DNA of 64,000 bases from Mesorhizobium sp. SARCC-RB16n (GCF_008520305.1 NZ_ML703270.1:1-64000), one strand, 5' to 3'; shown: positions 46,401-57,096, numbered from the stretch's first letter. Program-made: numbers and translations. Notes: generated by a model from the sequence alone, not told the origin.

Positions 46401-46501
46401 TGTTGCCCCGCTTTACATTCCTGCCCGCCAGCAGGACCGCATCCACCAACAACGCCTGTAAACGCTCGGTTCTTCGTTGGCAAGGCAAGCTGTGCCGACA
46501 A
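46397..46501 (-). CDS. Candidate substrate peptide for the PqqD/HprK-like system
   Basis: A 34-codon frame from a TTG at 46501, ending TGVVGGCGPAGGQECKAGQQ, with two Cys and a Gly-rich C-terminus after a short N-terminal segment (SAQLALPTKNRAF). Its TGA overlaps the PqqD-like ATG (ATGA). It fills the 132-base gap after the ferredoxin-reductase gene. No ATG/GTG start exists in this gap; the frame continues back into the reductase gene, where ATGs near 46590 could give a longer form. The Shine-Dalgarno is weak. Being a precursor is inference from position and composition. Confidence 0.4.
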   Translation of the reverse strand: MSAQLALPTKNRAFTGVVGGCGPAGGQECKAGQQ

Positions 46502-46532
46502 GGTGCCGACTATCTCTGGGATCAGTTCGGGA

Positions 46533-47642
46533 TCACGCCTCGATTTCCAGTGCCGATAGCGGCCTGGAGCAGCAGGCCAGGATAAAACCATCATCGATCT
46601 CGTGATCGAGGATGCCGCCATTGTGGCTCATTTCGACAGCTCCGGTGACCTTCTTCACCTTGCAGGTTCCGCACAGGCCGAATTCGCAGGCCGCTGGTAT
46701 CCGCACACCCGAGGCACGCGCCGTCTGCAGCACGGTCTGGCCGGCGACGCATTCGGCGTCGACATCCGAAAGCGCGAAGCGGATCGGTGTTGTGGCATCG
46801 ACGGAAATTGCCGTGCCGTCTTCAACCGGTGAGGCAAACGGCGCCGGGATCTCTTCCACGGTCGGCGCGGCAAAGCTCTCCTGATGGTACTTTGCCATGT
46901 CGAATCCAGCGGCCTCAAGCATGCCGCGCACCGCGCGCATGAAGGGATCTGGGCCGCAACAGAAGATTTCGCGTTCGCGGAAATCGGGCGCCAGCAGCGG
47001 CAGCCGGATGGCGTCGATGCGACCCATATGGCCGTACCAGCCCTCGCGGCTCGACCGCTCCTCGATCATGAAGCCGAGGGACAGGCCCGGCATATTGCCA
47101 CCGAGCAGTTCGAGCTCCTTGCGGAAGATGATCTCTTCCGGGCGCCGCGCGCAGTTGACGAAGCCGACATCGGTCCATGGCGCGCAGTCGTTCAGCCAGC
47201 GCAGCATCGACATCATCGGCGTCACGCCGGAACCGGCAGAGATGAACAGATATTTCGCCGCCGGATGGCTGTGCAGTGAAAAGTCGCCGCCTGGTCCATA
47301 GGCCTTGACGTGCGAGCCCGGCGCCAGGTGATCGAACATCCAGCGTGTGCCGACGCTGCCCGCCTGCGCCTTCACCGTCACCGCGATCGAGAACGGTCGC
47401 GACGGCGAGGACGACAGTGTGTAGGTGCGCATCAGCGGGCCGTCCGTTGTCGGCAACTCCAGCGTCACGAACTGGCCTGGCTTGTAGCGGAACCAGGTCT
47501 GGTTGTCGGACCGGAAGGTAAAGGTCTTCACGTCGGGGGCCTCGTCGGTGATGCCGGTCACCTCCAGCACCTGCAGCCTGTCGTTCCATGGCGCCATCTG
47601 GTCGAGATGGCGATAGAGGCCAAGGTCGGTCATCGCATTCAC
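46533..47642 (-). CDS. gbcB: Betaine-type monooxygenase reductase subunit
   Basis: 369 residues, a ferredoxin-NADP reductase with a C-terminal plant-type 2Fe-2S domain. FAD-binding TYTLSSSPSRP, NAD-binding FISAGSGVTPMMSML and FCCGPDPFMRAV are clear; the cluster motif is ACEFGLCGTCKVKK followed by FILACCSRP. It transfers electrons from NAD(P)H to the Rieske oxygenase encoded 11 bases upstream. The pair resembles glycine betaine monooxygenase GbcAB and related stachydrine or carnitine demethylases. Confidence 0.85.
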   Translation of the reverse strand: MNAMTDLGLYRHLDQMAPWNDRLQVLEVTGITDEAPDVKTFTFRSDNQTWFRYKPGQFVTLELPTTDGPLMRTYTLSSSPSRPFSIAVTVKAQAGSVGTRWMFDHLAPGSHVKAYGPGGDFSLHSHPAAKYLFISAGSGVTPMMSMLRWLNDCAPWTDVGFVNCARRPEEIIFRKELELLGGNMPGLSLGFMIEERSSREGWYGHMGRIDAIRLPLLAPDFREREIFCCGPDPFMRAVRGMLEAAGFDMAKYHQESFAAPTVEEIPAPFASPVEDGTAISVDATTPIRFALSDVDAECVAGQTVLQTARASGVRIPAACEFGLCGTCKVKKVTGAVEMSHNGGILDHEIDDGFILACCSRPLSALEIEA

Positions 47643-47653
47643 CCCTCAGCCTC

Positions 47654-48901
47654 TCATGCGACGCTGCGCAGCGCCGGCCGCCCGCCTTCGGCAAGGCGCG
47701 GGCCGATGAAGCGGGCATACCAGTCGACGAACTGGATAACGCCGCCCTCATGCAACTCCGAATAAGGGCCGGGCTCGTAGGCCGGCGACAGGATACCGAA
47801 GGCGTTCTCCTCGACGATGCGGCGATCCTGGTCGTTGGTCTCGGTCCAGACATGGGTGAGTTCGGCGAGATCGTAGTCGACGCCCTCGACCGCGTCCTTG
47901 TGCACCAGCCATTTGGTCGTCACTGCTGTTTCTGTGGCGCTGACCGGCAGCACGCGGAAGGTAACCGCATGATCCACGAGGATGTGGTTCCAGGTCGTCG
48001 GATAATGATAATGCATCAAGGTGCCGATCTGGTCGGCCGAAACGCTGTCGGACAGGTTCTTCTTCACTGCCCGCCTGCCGGTCATCGTGTAGCTCTGGGC
48101 ATCGCGCAGCAGCGGCGCCCGGGTGGCGCGGTATTGCCCGGCCGGATCGATGCGGAACTTGCTGGGCAGGCCAGCAGCCTCGCACTTCGCCCAGTGGGCC
48201 AGCATCTCCGGGTCTCTGTCGGCGCCTTGCACTCCGGTCACGGTCGGTGCTTCCGGGAACGTCTTGCACAGCTCCGGATGATTGCCTGCACAATGGTAGC
48301 ACTCGCGGTTGTTTTCCCAGACCAGCTTCCAGTTGCCCTTCTCGATGATCGTGCTCTCGAAGGCGACCTTGGCCTCGCTCAGCCGGTGCGGCTGGAGATA
48401 GGGCTCGATCAGCGCCCGCATCGGCGCGAAGTCGGGGGGCTCCTTGGCCAGGCAGATGAAGACATAGCCGGCGACGCTTTCGCAGGCGACCGGCTTGAGC
48501 CCGAACTGGCTCTTGTCGAACCCATCGGTCATCTGGCGGGCGAACAGTAGCCGGCCGTCAAGCTCGTAGGTCCACTGGTGATAGGGACAGACCAGTTTGG
48601 CGGCCATGCCCTTGTCGCTGTTGCAGACGCGGCTGCCGCGATGGCGGCAGGAATTGTGGAAGGCGTTGATCTTGCCTTGCTGATCGCGCACCAGCACGAC
48701 CGGATAATCGCCGATCTGCACGGTGATGAAGCTGCCCGGCTTGGGCAATTCGCAATCATGGCCGATGAACAGCCAGTCGCGGTACCAGATCAACTCCATG
48801 TCCAGCTTGAAGTAGTCCGGGTCGGTATAAAAGGGCTGTTCCAGTGAAAAGCCCTGTCTGCGGCTGTTCAAGAGCCTCAGCATGTCGTTGCGCGCGTCCA
48901 T
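47654..48901 (-). CDS. gbcA: Rieske oxygenase alpha subunit, betaine demethylase type
   Basis: 415 residues. The Rieske 2Fe-2S site is CRHRGSRVCNSDKG followed by LVCPYHQWTYELDG; mononuclear iron ligands lie in ENNRECYHCAGNHPEL. The sequence is close to glycine betaine monooxygenase (GbcA), which demethylates glycine betaine to dimethylglycine; proline betaine or carnitine are alternatives. GAGGACAGG precedes the ATG. A cobalamin riboswitch lies about 125 bases upstream on the same strand with no gene between. Confidence 0.83.
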   Translation of the reverse strand: MDARNDMLRLLNSRRQGFSLEQPFYTDPDYFKLDMELIWYRDWLFIGHDCELPKPGSFITVQIGDYPVVLVRDQQGKINAFHNSCRHRGSRVCNSDKGMAAKLVCPYHQWTYELDGRLLFARQMTDGFDKSQFGLKPVACESVAGYVFICLAKEPPDFAPMRALIEPYLQPHRLSEAKVAFESTIIEKGNWKLVWENNRECYHCAGNHPELCKTFPEAPTVTGVQGADRDPEMLAHWAKCEAAGLPSKFRIDPAGQYRATRAPLLRDAQSYTMTGRRAVKKNLSDSVSADQIGTLMHYHYPTTWNHILVDHAVTFRVLPVSATETAVTTKWLVHKDAVEGVDYDLAELTHVWTETNDQDRRIVEENAFGILSPAYEPGPYSELHEGGVIQFVDWYARFIGPRLAEGGRPALRSVA

Positions 48902-49025
48902 GTCCTGTCCTCATTTTCAAGGACTGAACTGGTGGTGATTGAGGAAGGACTGGGCGCAGATCGGCGAAAAGCCGGACAAACACCATCCGCCTCTTGACCG
49001 CCCACCGCGATCAGTCGAGTTCTAG

Positions 49026-49210
49026 CCATCTCGGGCTGGTTTCCGGGCTCTGGAGTTGTCCTTGCGGACGATCGCGACACCTTCCCAGGCCTTCGCCCAG
49101 TGGTCTCCCGTTGCGACTTGAACTCCACCACCGTTGCGGGGGCAGCGCCGGAATCTGACCGGCTTCCCAATTCTCCGCTCCATCGTCACGCAGCGGCACC
49201 TGAGATGCCT
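49026..49210 (-). promoter_or_regulatory. Cobalamin riboswitch
   Basis: Read on the minus strand, the conserved core is present in order: GGTGCC, GGGAAGCCGGTCAGATTCCGG, GCTGCCCCCGCAACGGT, GGGAAGGTGTCGCGATC, and the B12 box GAGCCCGGAAACCAGCC. CATCTC/GAGATG closes the outer P1 helix. These are hallmark elements of AdoCbl riboswitches. The next gene downstream on this strand is the Rieske oxygenase. I could not identify a clear terminator or anti-Shine-Dalgarno pairing in the 125-base stretch between them; a short CGGC-TTTTC-GCCG hairpin is near 48965. Confidence 0.9.
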
Positions 49211-49703
49211 GATCTAATCACGACAGGGTTTGGGACATCGGCACGAAAGCGACATCGCATCCATGCGGCGCGACACGCATGCTGGATCGTCGTGACAGGG
49301 TCGTGGAATCGCCTTCTGTCAGCCAGGCGCGCCGGCACTGTTTCGACCTTTGCCGGGGATAAAAAGGTTAACAGTTTCAAAAAGTGACTATTAGCAGAGT
49401 CTAAAATCGAACCGAACGGTTCGTTTCTGTTGACGGTGCGTGCAGGACGGTGTGAACGCCGAGCCTCCGACACAGTTGGTGATCGAGGCGCTGGTCTTAG
49501 ATAACGACTTGATATTACGAAGAAAAAGAACGAATGTGGAAAGCCCTGGTACAATTTCAAGTGGTGGAGTCATGGTCCACGCTGAACAACTTCGTGATTG
49601 GAAACGGCCGGAGGGCTCTCCCACATCGGGGCTGTCCGAACGACGCGATTTTTAATCCCAAGACACGCCGCTAGACGGACGGAAAAATACTGGAGTACCC
49701 AAA
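49211..49703. other. Non-coding stretch upstream of the riboswitch and DUF680 genes
   Basis: About 490 bases without a convincing gene. The open frames on both strands overlap the riboswitch or show no coding character. It should hold the minus-strand promoter of the riboswitch transcript and the plus-strand promoter of the DUF680 genes. The only clear element is the palindrome at 49408-49423. The stretch is AT-richer than its surroundings. Confidence 0.6.
49408..49423. promoter_or_regulatory. TetR-like operator palindrome
   Basis: CGAACCG-AA-CGGTTCG is a perfect seven-base inverted repeat with a two-base spacer, flanked by AT-rich sequence. Its form resembles TetR-family operators. It lies between the riboswitch transcript and the DUF680 genes and could serve either. 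No tetR gene is in the window. Confidence 0.5.
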
Positions 49704-49907
49704 ATGAAAAAGATTGTTCTCACTGCCGCCGCCCTTCTGGCCATTTCCGGCAGCGCCTTCGCTGGTAGCGACAACTACGGTTCGAACGGTGCCAATCAGC
49801 CCGCAGCAGCCGTGGACAGCTCGTACACCGCTTCGACCGGCAAGTCGGAGCCGGCTGCTCATGCGCCTGTGACGGGCGCAGACCACAACCTCTTCGGCAA
49901 CAACTAA
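49704..49907 (+). CDS. DUF680-type secreted small protein, copy 1
   Basis: 67 residues: a signal peptide (MKKIVLTAAALLAISGSAFA, cleavage expected after SAFA) and a short mature part starting GSDNYGSNGANQP and ending ADHNLFGNN. It is one of three tandem paralogues. The composition is Ser/Ala/Asn-rich with no Cys. The family is abundant in Mesorhizobium and has no known function. TGGAGTACC precedes the ATG. Confidence 0.87.
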   Translation: MKKIVLTAAALLAISGSAFAGSDNYGSNGANQPAAAVDSSYTASTGKSEPAAHAPVTGADHNLFGNN

Positions 49908-49980
49908 CAGCCGATCCCCGGCACGCGGCGGGGTGACCCTTGCCGCGCCGGTGGATGCCACAAATTCAGGAGTACTTAAA

Positions 49981-50187
49981 ATGAACAAGACCCTCATTGT
50001 TGCCGCCGCCGTCCTGGCCCTCTCCGGCAGCGCCTTCGCCGGCAGTGACAATTACGGTTCGAGCGGCGCCGACCAGGCCGCTGTCACTTCGACCGACAAC
50101 TCGAACACAGCGTCGATCGGCAAGTCGGCTCCGGCCACGCAGGCGCCTGCCCAGCAGGGCAGCGATCGCAACCTCTTCGGCCGTTAA
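49981..50187 (+). CDS. DUF680-type secreted small protein, copy 2
   Basis: 68 residues with signal peptide MNKTLIVAAAVLALSGSAFA and mature part GSDNYGSSGADQAAV to SDRNLFGR. AGGAGTACTTAAA precedes the ATG, nearly the same leader as copies 1 and 3. It follows copy 1 by 73 bases containing a GC-rich hairpin and is followed by a GC hairpin (about 50197-50225) without a U tract, which may partly end or protect the transcript. Confidence 0.87.
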   Translation: MNKTLIVAAAVLALSGSAFAGSDNYGSSGADQAAVTSTDNSNTASIGKSAPATQAPAQQGSDRNLFGR

Positions 50188-50196
50188 CGGCCCATC

Positions 50197-50225
50197 CGCG
50201 AGTGGCGGGCTAGCCCGCCGCTCGT
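50197..50225 (+). repeat. Hairpin between DUF680 copies 2 and 3
   Basis: CGAGTGGCGGGCT and AGCCCGCCGCTCG pair with a single G-U-type mismatch. There is no U tract. It probably sets relative mRNA levels of the tandem genes. Confidence 0.55.
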
Positions 50226-50253
50226 GGAATTCAAGAAATCAGGAGTATTTGAA

Positions 50254-50502
50254 ATGAACAAGATCCTCATTGCTGCCGCCGCCGTTCTGGCCCTCTCCGG
50301 CAGCGCCTTCGCCGGCAGTGACAACTATGGCTCCAATGGCGCCAATCAGCCCACTGCGTCGTCGACCGTCAATGTCGATACGTCGAATACGGGTTCGATC
50401 CGCAACAGCGACTCGCCCGTCTACAAGCTGCTCAATTCGTCCGGCGACGTGCAGAAGCCGGCCCATCAGGGTGCCGATCGCAATCTGTTCGGCAATAACT
50501 AA
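50254..50502 (+). CDS. DUF680-type secreted small protein, copy 3
   Basis: 82 residues: signal peptide MNKILIAAAAVLALSGSAFA and mature part GSDNYGSNGANQPTASS to ADRNLFGNN. It differs from the other copies by an insert (about residues 50-68, RNSDSPVYKLLNSSGD) before the conserved C-terminus. AGGAGTATTTGAA precedes the ATG. A strong terminator follows. The near-identical signal peptide and ends, with a variable middle, suggest tandem duplication and divergence. Confidence 0.87.
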   Translation: MNKILIAAAAVLALSGSAFAGSDNYGSNGANQPTASSTVNVDTSNTGSIRNSDSPVYKLLNSSGDVQKPAHQGADRNLFGNN

Positions 50503-50527
50503 CAGACCCGAACCATAGACATAGACA

Positions 50528-50562
50528 AAAAAGAGCGGCGGGCCATGCCCGCCGCTCTTTTT
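50528..50562. terminator. Bidirectional terminator, DUF680 genes / aglK
   Basis: AAAAAGAGCGGCGGGC and GCCCGCCGCTCTTTTT are perfect arms around a three-base loop (CAT). A and T runs at both ends let it work on both strands, ending the DUF680 cluster and the agl operon, which converge here. Confidence 0.92.
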
Positions 50563-50584
50563 GCGTCGTCGAGAACAGTTGGTT

Positions 50585-51697
<1,113 letters not shown>

Positions 51698-51727
51698 TGA
51701 TTTCCTCCCAGTGGTTCCTCAGATGTT

Positions 51728-53392
<1,665 letters not shown>

Positions 53393-53396
53393 TGTC

Positions 53397-54551
53397 TCAA
53401 CCTCCTTTCACCGAGCCGGCCAGCAGCCCGCGGACGAAATAGCGCTGTAGTGAGAAGAAGACGATCAGCGGCACGATGATGGTGATGAAGGCCGATGTCG
53501 TCAGGATCTCCCAGTTGCCGCCGCGCGAACCGAGCAGCGCGTTGAGCTTGGCCGTCAGCACGATCTGGTCGGGCGCCGTTCCGAGGAAAACCATTGCCAC
53601 CAGCAGATCGTTCCATACCCACAGGAATTGGAAGATGGCGAAGGAGGCAAGCACCGGGAAGGACAGCGGCAGCACGATCTTGACGAAGATCTCGAAATCG
53701 CTGGCACCGTCGATGCGCGCCGATTCCATGATCTCGCGCGGCAGGCCGGCAATATAGCTGCGCAACAGGTAGATGGCGAAGGGCAGGCCGAAGCCGGTAT
53801 GCGCCAGCCAGATGCCCAGATAGGTCTTGGACGGCACGCCGAAGAAAGTGCCGACGCCGTTGTAGAGCCTAAGCAGCGGGATCAGCGACATCTGCAGCGG
53901 CACCACCAGGAGGCCGATGATGACCGCGATCAGTAGCGCCCGGCCGGGAAACCGCATCCAGGCCAGGGCATAGGCAGCAAAGGCCGCGATCAGGATCGGG
54001 ATCACGGTCGCCGGGATGGTGACCGTCAGCGAATTCATGAAGGAGCGGCCGATGCCTTCGGAAAACAGCACGGTCTGGTAGTTGTCGGTGGTGAATTTTG
54101 GCGGCGCCGACGAGGCGTAGTAGACGCGCTGGCCGCGATCGCCTTCGAACGCCTTGGGCGATGACATGACGAAGCTGCCGTCGGCGTTGACCTGCAGCGT
54201 CACGCCGTCACCGAGGTCGGCCGACGTGCCGGCCGGATATTGTGTCGGTGCCGCTGCCTTGATGCCGAAGGCGCTGATGTTGCGCTTGGCGCTGTCGCCG
54301 AAGATGTTGCCCTCAAGGACGAACTTGCCATCCTTCTGGGTCTGCGCCGAGGCGGCGGGGAGACGCCCGGCCTCGGTCTGGCTGGAGCTGGCGAACGAAT
54401 TCCACCAGCCCGAGGCGATGATCTGGTCCTTGTCGCGCAGCGACGAGACCAGGATGCCGAGCGTGGGGATGGTCCAGATCACCACGAAGACAAGCACCGC
54501 GATATGGACGCCGAAACGGCTGGCGAATGAATTTCCGGTCGCGACGGCCAT
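53397..54551 (-). CDS. aglG: Alpha-glucoside ABC transporter permease AglG
   Basis: 384 residues with TM1 near residues 15-35, a long periplasmic segment (about 45-180), then five TM segments. The EAA loop that contacts AglK is AGLPREIMESARIDGASDFEIFVKIVLPLSFP. The extra periplasmic part is usual for AglG. It pairs with AglF. It starts one base after the aglF stop. Confidence 0.92.
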   Translation of the reverse strand: MAVATGNSFASRFGVHIAVLVFVVIWTIPTLGILVSSLRDKDQIIASGWWNSFASSSQTEAGRLPAASAQTQKDGKFVLEGNIFGDSAKRNISAFGIKAAAPTQYPAGTSADLGDGVTLQVNADGSFVMSSPKAFEGDRGQRVYYASSAPPKFTTDNYQTVLFSEGIGRSFMNSLTVTIPATVIPILIAAFAAYALAWMRFPGRALLIAVIIGLLVVPLQMSLIPLLRLYNGVGTFFGVPSKTYLGIWLAHTGFGLPFAIYLLRSYIAGLPREIMESARIDGASDFEIFVKIVLPLSFPVLASFAIFQFLWVWNDLLVAMVFLGTAPDQIVLTAKLNALLGSRGGNWEILTTSAFITIIVPLIVFFSLQRYFVRGLLAGSVKGG

Positions 54552-54552
54552 C

Positions 54553-55566
54553 TCAGTGCCCTCCCGTCTCTTTGTTGGCCTGGCGGATGTTCCAGATCAT
54601 GATCGGAATGACAGCGATCATGATGATGATGGCAATGGTCGCGCCGCGGCCGAAATCGCCGCCGCCGCGGAACATCCAGTCGAACATCAGATTGGCCAGC
54701 ACCTGGCTGTTCCATTGGCCGTTGGTCATGGTCAAGACGATGTCGAACACTTTCAGCACCAGGATGGTGATGGTGGTCCACACCACCGCGATGGTACCCC
54801 AGATCTGTGGCACCATGATCTTCCAGAAGATCTGGAACGGGTTGGCGCCGTCTATGACCGCGGCTTCCAGCGTTTCTTCGGGGATGCCGCGCAGCGCCGA
54901 CGAAAGGATGACCATGGCGAAGCCGGTCTGGATCCAGATCAGGATGACCATCAGGAAGAAATTGTTCCAGAACGGCAGCGATATCCAGACCTGCGGCTGG
55001 CCGCCGAAATGCTGGATGATGGCGTTGAGCAGGCCGATCTGGATCTGGCCCTGGCCTCGATATTCGTAGATGAACTTCCAGATCACACTGGCGCCGACGA
55101 AGGAGATGGCCAGCGGCAGGAAGATCAGGCTCTTGGCAATCGTGCCCCACCATATCTTGTCGGTGAGCACGGCGATGATCAGGCCGAGGAAGGTGCAGGC
55201 CGCCGGGACCACCGCCAGCCACAGGACGTTGTTCAGGATCGCGTTTCGCAGATCCGGATCGCGCAGCGCCCATTCGTAGTTGGCGGCCCCAACGAAACTC
55301 GTGCCGCCGCGGTCGAAGAAAGACAGCCACAGGGTCGCGATCACCGGATAGATCAGATAGATGGTCAGGATGATCAGCGCCGGACCCACGAACAGCCAGG
55401 GCCGCACCAACCCCTGCCGGCGCAGATTGTTGACGGCAGCCGTTCCGGACACCCCGCGCGAGGGGAAGGTCAAGTCGAGCAGCTTGTTGGCGCCCCAGAA
55501 ATAGGCGACACAGCCGCCGACGCCGATGATGATGACGAATATTGCCGAGAAAATCTGAGCCGCCAT
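54553..55566 (-). CDS. aglF: Alpha-glucoside ABC transporter permease AglF
   Basis: 337 residues, about eight hydrophobic segments. The EAA motif is LRGIPEETLEAAVIDGANPFQIFWKIMVPQIW. It forms the transmembrane channel with AglG. Upstream, the 174-base gap to aglE contains hairpins including a perfect ten-base stem, a usual feature where the binding protein is made in excess. Confidence 0.92.
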   Translation of the reverse strand: MAAQIFSAIFVIIIGVGGCVAYFWGANKLLDLTFPSRGVSGTAAVNNLRRQGLVRPWLFVGPALIILTIYLIYPVIATLWLSFFDRGGTSFVGAANYEWALRDPDLRNAILNNVLWLAVVPAACTFLGLIIAVLTDKIWWGTIAKSLIFLPLAISFVGASVIWKFIYEYRGQGQIQIGLLNAIIQHFGGQPQVWISLPFWNNFFLMVILIWIQTGFAMVILSSALRGIPEETLEAAVIDGANPFQIFWKIMVPQIWGTIAVVWTTITILVLKVFDIVLTMTNGQWNSQVLANLMFDWMFRGGGDFGRGATIAIIIMIAVIPIMIWNIRQANKETGGH

Positions 55567-55678
55567 GGGTCCCTCTCCCTGCGCATGACCTGCCAGGCAG
55601 TCCTGGCGATCGGATGCACCGACTTTCAGTTGTTCGGAACAATCGAAACGCGAAGGCTTCCGGCGTGCACCGCCGGTC

Positions 55679-55702
55679 GGATCCGGGCCGTAGCCCGGAT
55701 CC
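55679..55702 (-). repeat. Perfect hairpin between aglE and aglF
   Basis: GGATCCGGGC (55679-55688) and GCCCGGATCC (55693-55702) form a ten-base stem with a four-base loop and no U tract. It follows the aglE stop and probably stabilises aglE mRNA or lowers downstream expression. A second small stem, GCCAGG-CAGT-CCTGGC, lies at about 55582-55605. Confidence 0.65.
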
Positions 55703-55740
55703 AGTAGGAAGATTTAGAAGGCCTTAGGTCGCGCTGCGGC

Positions 55741-57096
55741 CTATTTGATAGCGTCCCAGCTCTTCTGGATGTCGGTGGCGACGTCCTGGGCGGACTTGCC
55801 GCCGACCAGGTCGATCATGCCGGTCCAGAAGGAGCCGGCGCCGACCTTGCCAGGCATCAGGTCGGAGCCGTCGAAGCGCACCGTGGTGGCGCCGACCAGG
55901 ATCTCGCCCTGCTTCTTCAGCGCGTCGCTGCCATAAGCGTCCTTGTTGGCCCCCTTGAAGGGGGTGACGAAGCTCTTCTGCGCCATCCACAATTCATGCG
56001 CGAGTGGCATCTGCAGGAACTTGATGAATTCGCGCGATGCCTTGGAATCCTTGGTGATCATCACCAGGGTTCCGGCCACTTCCAGCGGCGTCCCGAGTTC
56101 CGGCTTGGAGGCGTAGGGCGGGTAGGGGAAGAAGTCGGCATCCTGGCCGAGCTTTGTGCCCTCGGGGAAGAAAGAGGGGATAAACGATGCCTGGTGATGC
56201 ATGTAGCACTTCGGCGGCACGGTGAAGAGGCCCTTCGGGCTGTCACGGAAGTCGGTCGCCGCTACCGCCTTGGCGCCGCCGTCGACCATCTTGTCGTCGG
56301 TGGCGATCTTGCCGAAGATGTCGATGGCGTTGACCACTGCCGGATCGGTGAACGGGATCTCGTTCTTCACCCACTTGTCATAGACTTCGGGCGGCTGCGT
56401 GCGCAGCATGATGTCCTCGACCCAGTCGGTCGCCGGCCAGCCGGTCGCGCCGCCCGACCCGAGCCCGATGCACCACGGCTTGCCGCCATCGGCGATGATC
56501 TTCTTCTCGAGTTCGGCGAGTTCTTCCTGCGTCTTCGGAACCTTGTAGCCGGCCTCCTGGAAATTGTCGGGCGAGTACCAGACCAGCCCTTTCACGTCGA
56601 TCTTGTAGGGAAAGGCATAGAAGCCCGGCTTGCCGTCCTTGCCGTTGTAGGTGCCGAGCTTGGCCCAGGAGTCGCCGGCGGCGTAATTCTCCTTGACCCA
56701 GGCCGCGACGTCGTCGCCGAGCGGGGTCAGCACGCCCTTGGAAGCGAGGTCTTGGATCAGGCCCGGCTGCGGCAGGACCGCGATGTTGGGCGGGCTGCCG
56801 GCCTGGGTGTCGATGACGATCTGCTGCTCGTAATTCTCGGACGAGGAATATTTGACCTCTGCGCCGGTAGCCTCGGAGAAATAATCGAGTACCGACCGGA
56901 CAAGCGTCTCGTCTTCGCCACGCCACGGCCCGAAGATCGACAGGGTCTCACCCTTGAGGTCGACTTTCTTGAGGTCTTCGTAATTCGCCCAGTGAAAGCG
57001 CTGGTCCTCGCCGGGCTTGAACTTCAGTTCGGCGTGCGCGGGTGCGCTCAGGGCGAACGCGGCAGACGCAACGCCCAGCAAAAGCATCTTCTTCAT
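55741..57096 (-). CDS. aglE: Alpha-glucoside-binding periplasmic protein
   Basis: 451 residues with a signal peptide MKKMLLLGVASAAFALSAPAHA, cleaved before ELKFKPG. Family-1 solute-binding fold with FGPWRGEDETLVRSVLDYFSEATG near the start and a C-terminal GMIDLVGGKSAQDVATDIQK. It delivers alpha-glucosides to AglFGK. The start at 57096 has GGGAGGAATACC upstream; the longer open frame to 57258 would lack a signal peptide. First gene of aglEFGAK. Confidence 0.93.
   Translation of the reverse strand: MKKMLLLGVASAAFALSAPAHAELKFKPGEDQRFHWANYEDLKKVDLKGETLSIFGPWRGEDETLVRSVLDYFSEATGAEVKYSSSENYEQQIVIDTQAGSPPNIAVLPQPGLIQDLASKGVLTPLGDDVAAWVKENYAAGDSWAKLGTYNGKDGKPGFYAFPYKIDVKGLVWYSPDNFQEAGYKVPKTQEELAELEKKIIADGGKPWCIGLGSGGATGWPATDWVEDIMLRTQPPEVYDKWVKNEIPFTDPAVVNAIDIFGKIATDDKMVDGGAKAVAATDFRDSPKGLFTVPPKCYMHHQASFIPSFFPEGTKLGQDADFFPYPPYASKPELGTPLEVAGTLVMITKDSKASREFIKFLQMPLAHELWMAQKSFVTPFKGANKDAYGSDALKKQGEILVGATTVRFDGSDLMPGKVGAGSFWTGMIDLVGGKSAQDVATDIQKSWDAIK

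Noticed and set aside
41167-46501. Classical lasso-peptide cluster
   Set aside because: HprK-like and PqqD-like genes suggested it, but no asparagine-synthetase-like cyclase, no transglutaminase-like protease and no ABC exporter are present.
48877-49170. Minus-strand frame between the riboswitch and gbcA
   Set aside because: It runs through the riboswitch core and into gbcA in another frame; no conserved protein feature, so not proposed as the riboswitch-controlled gene.
49186-49560. 124-codon minus-strand frame
   Set aside because: It overlaps the conserved part of the cobalamin riboswitch and its promoter region and has no recognisable protein features.
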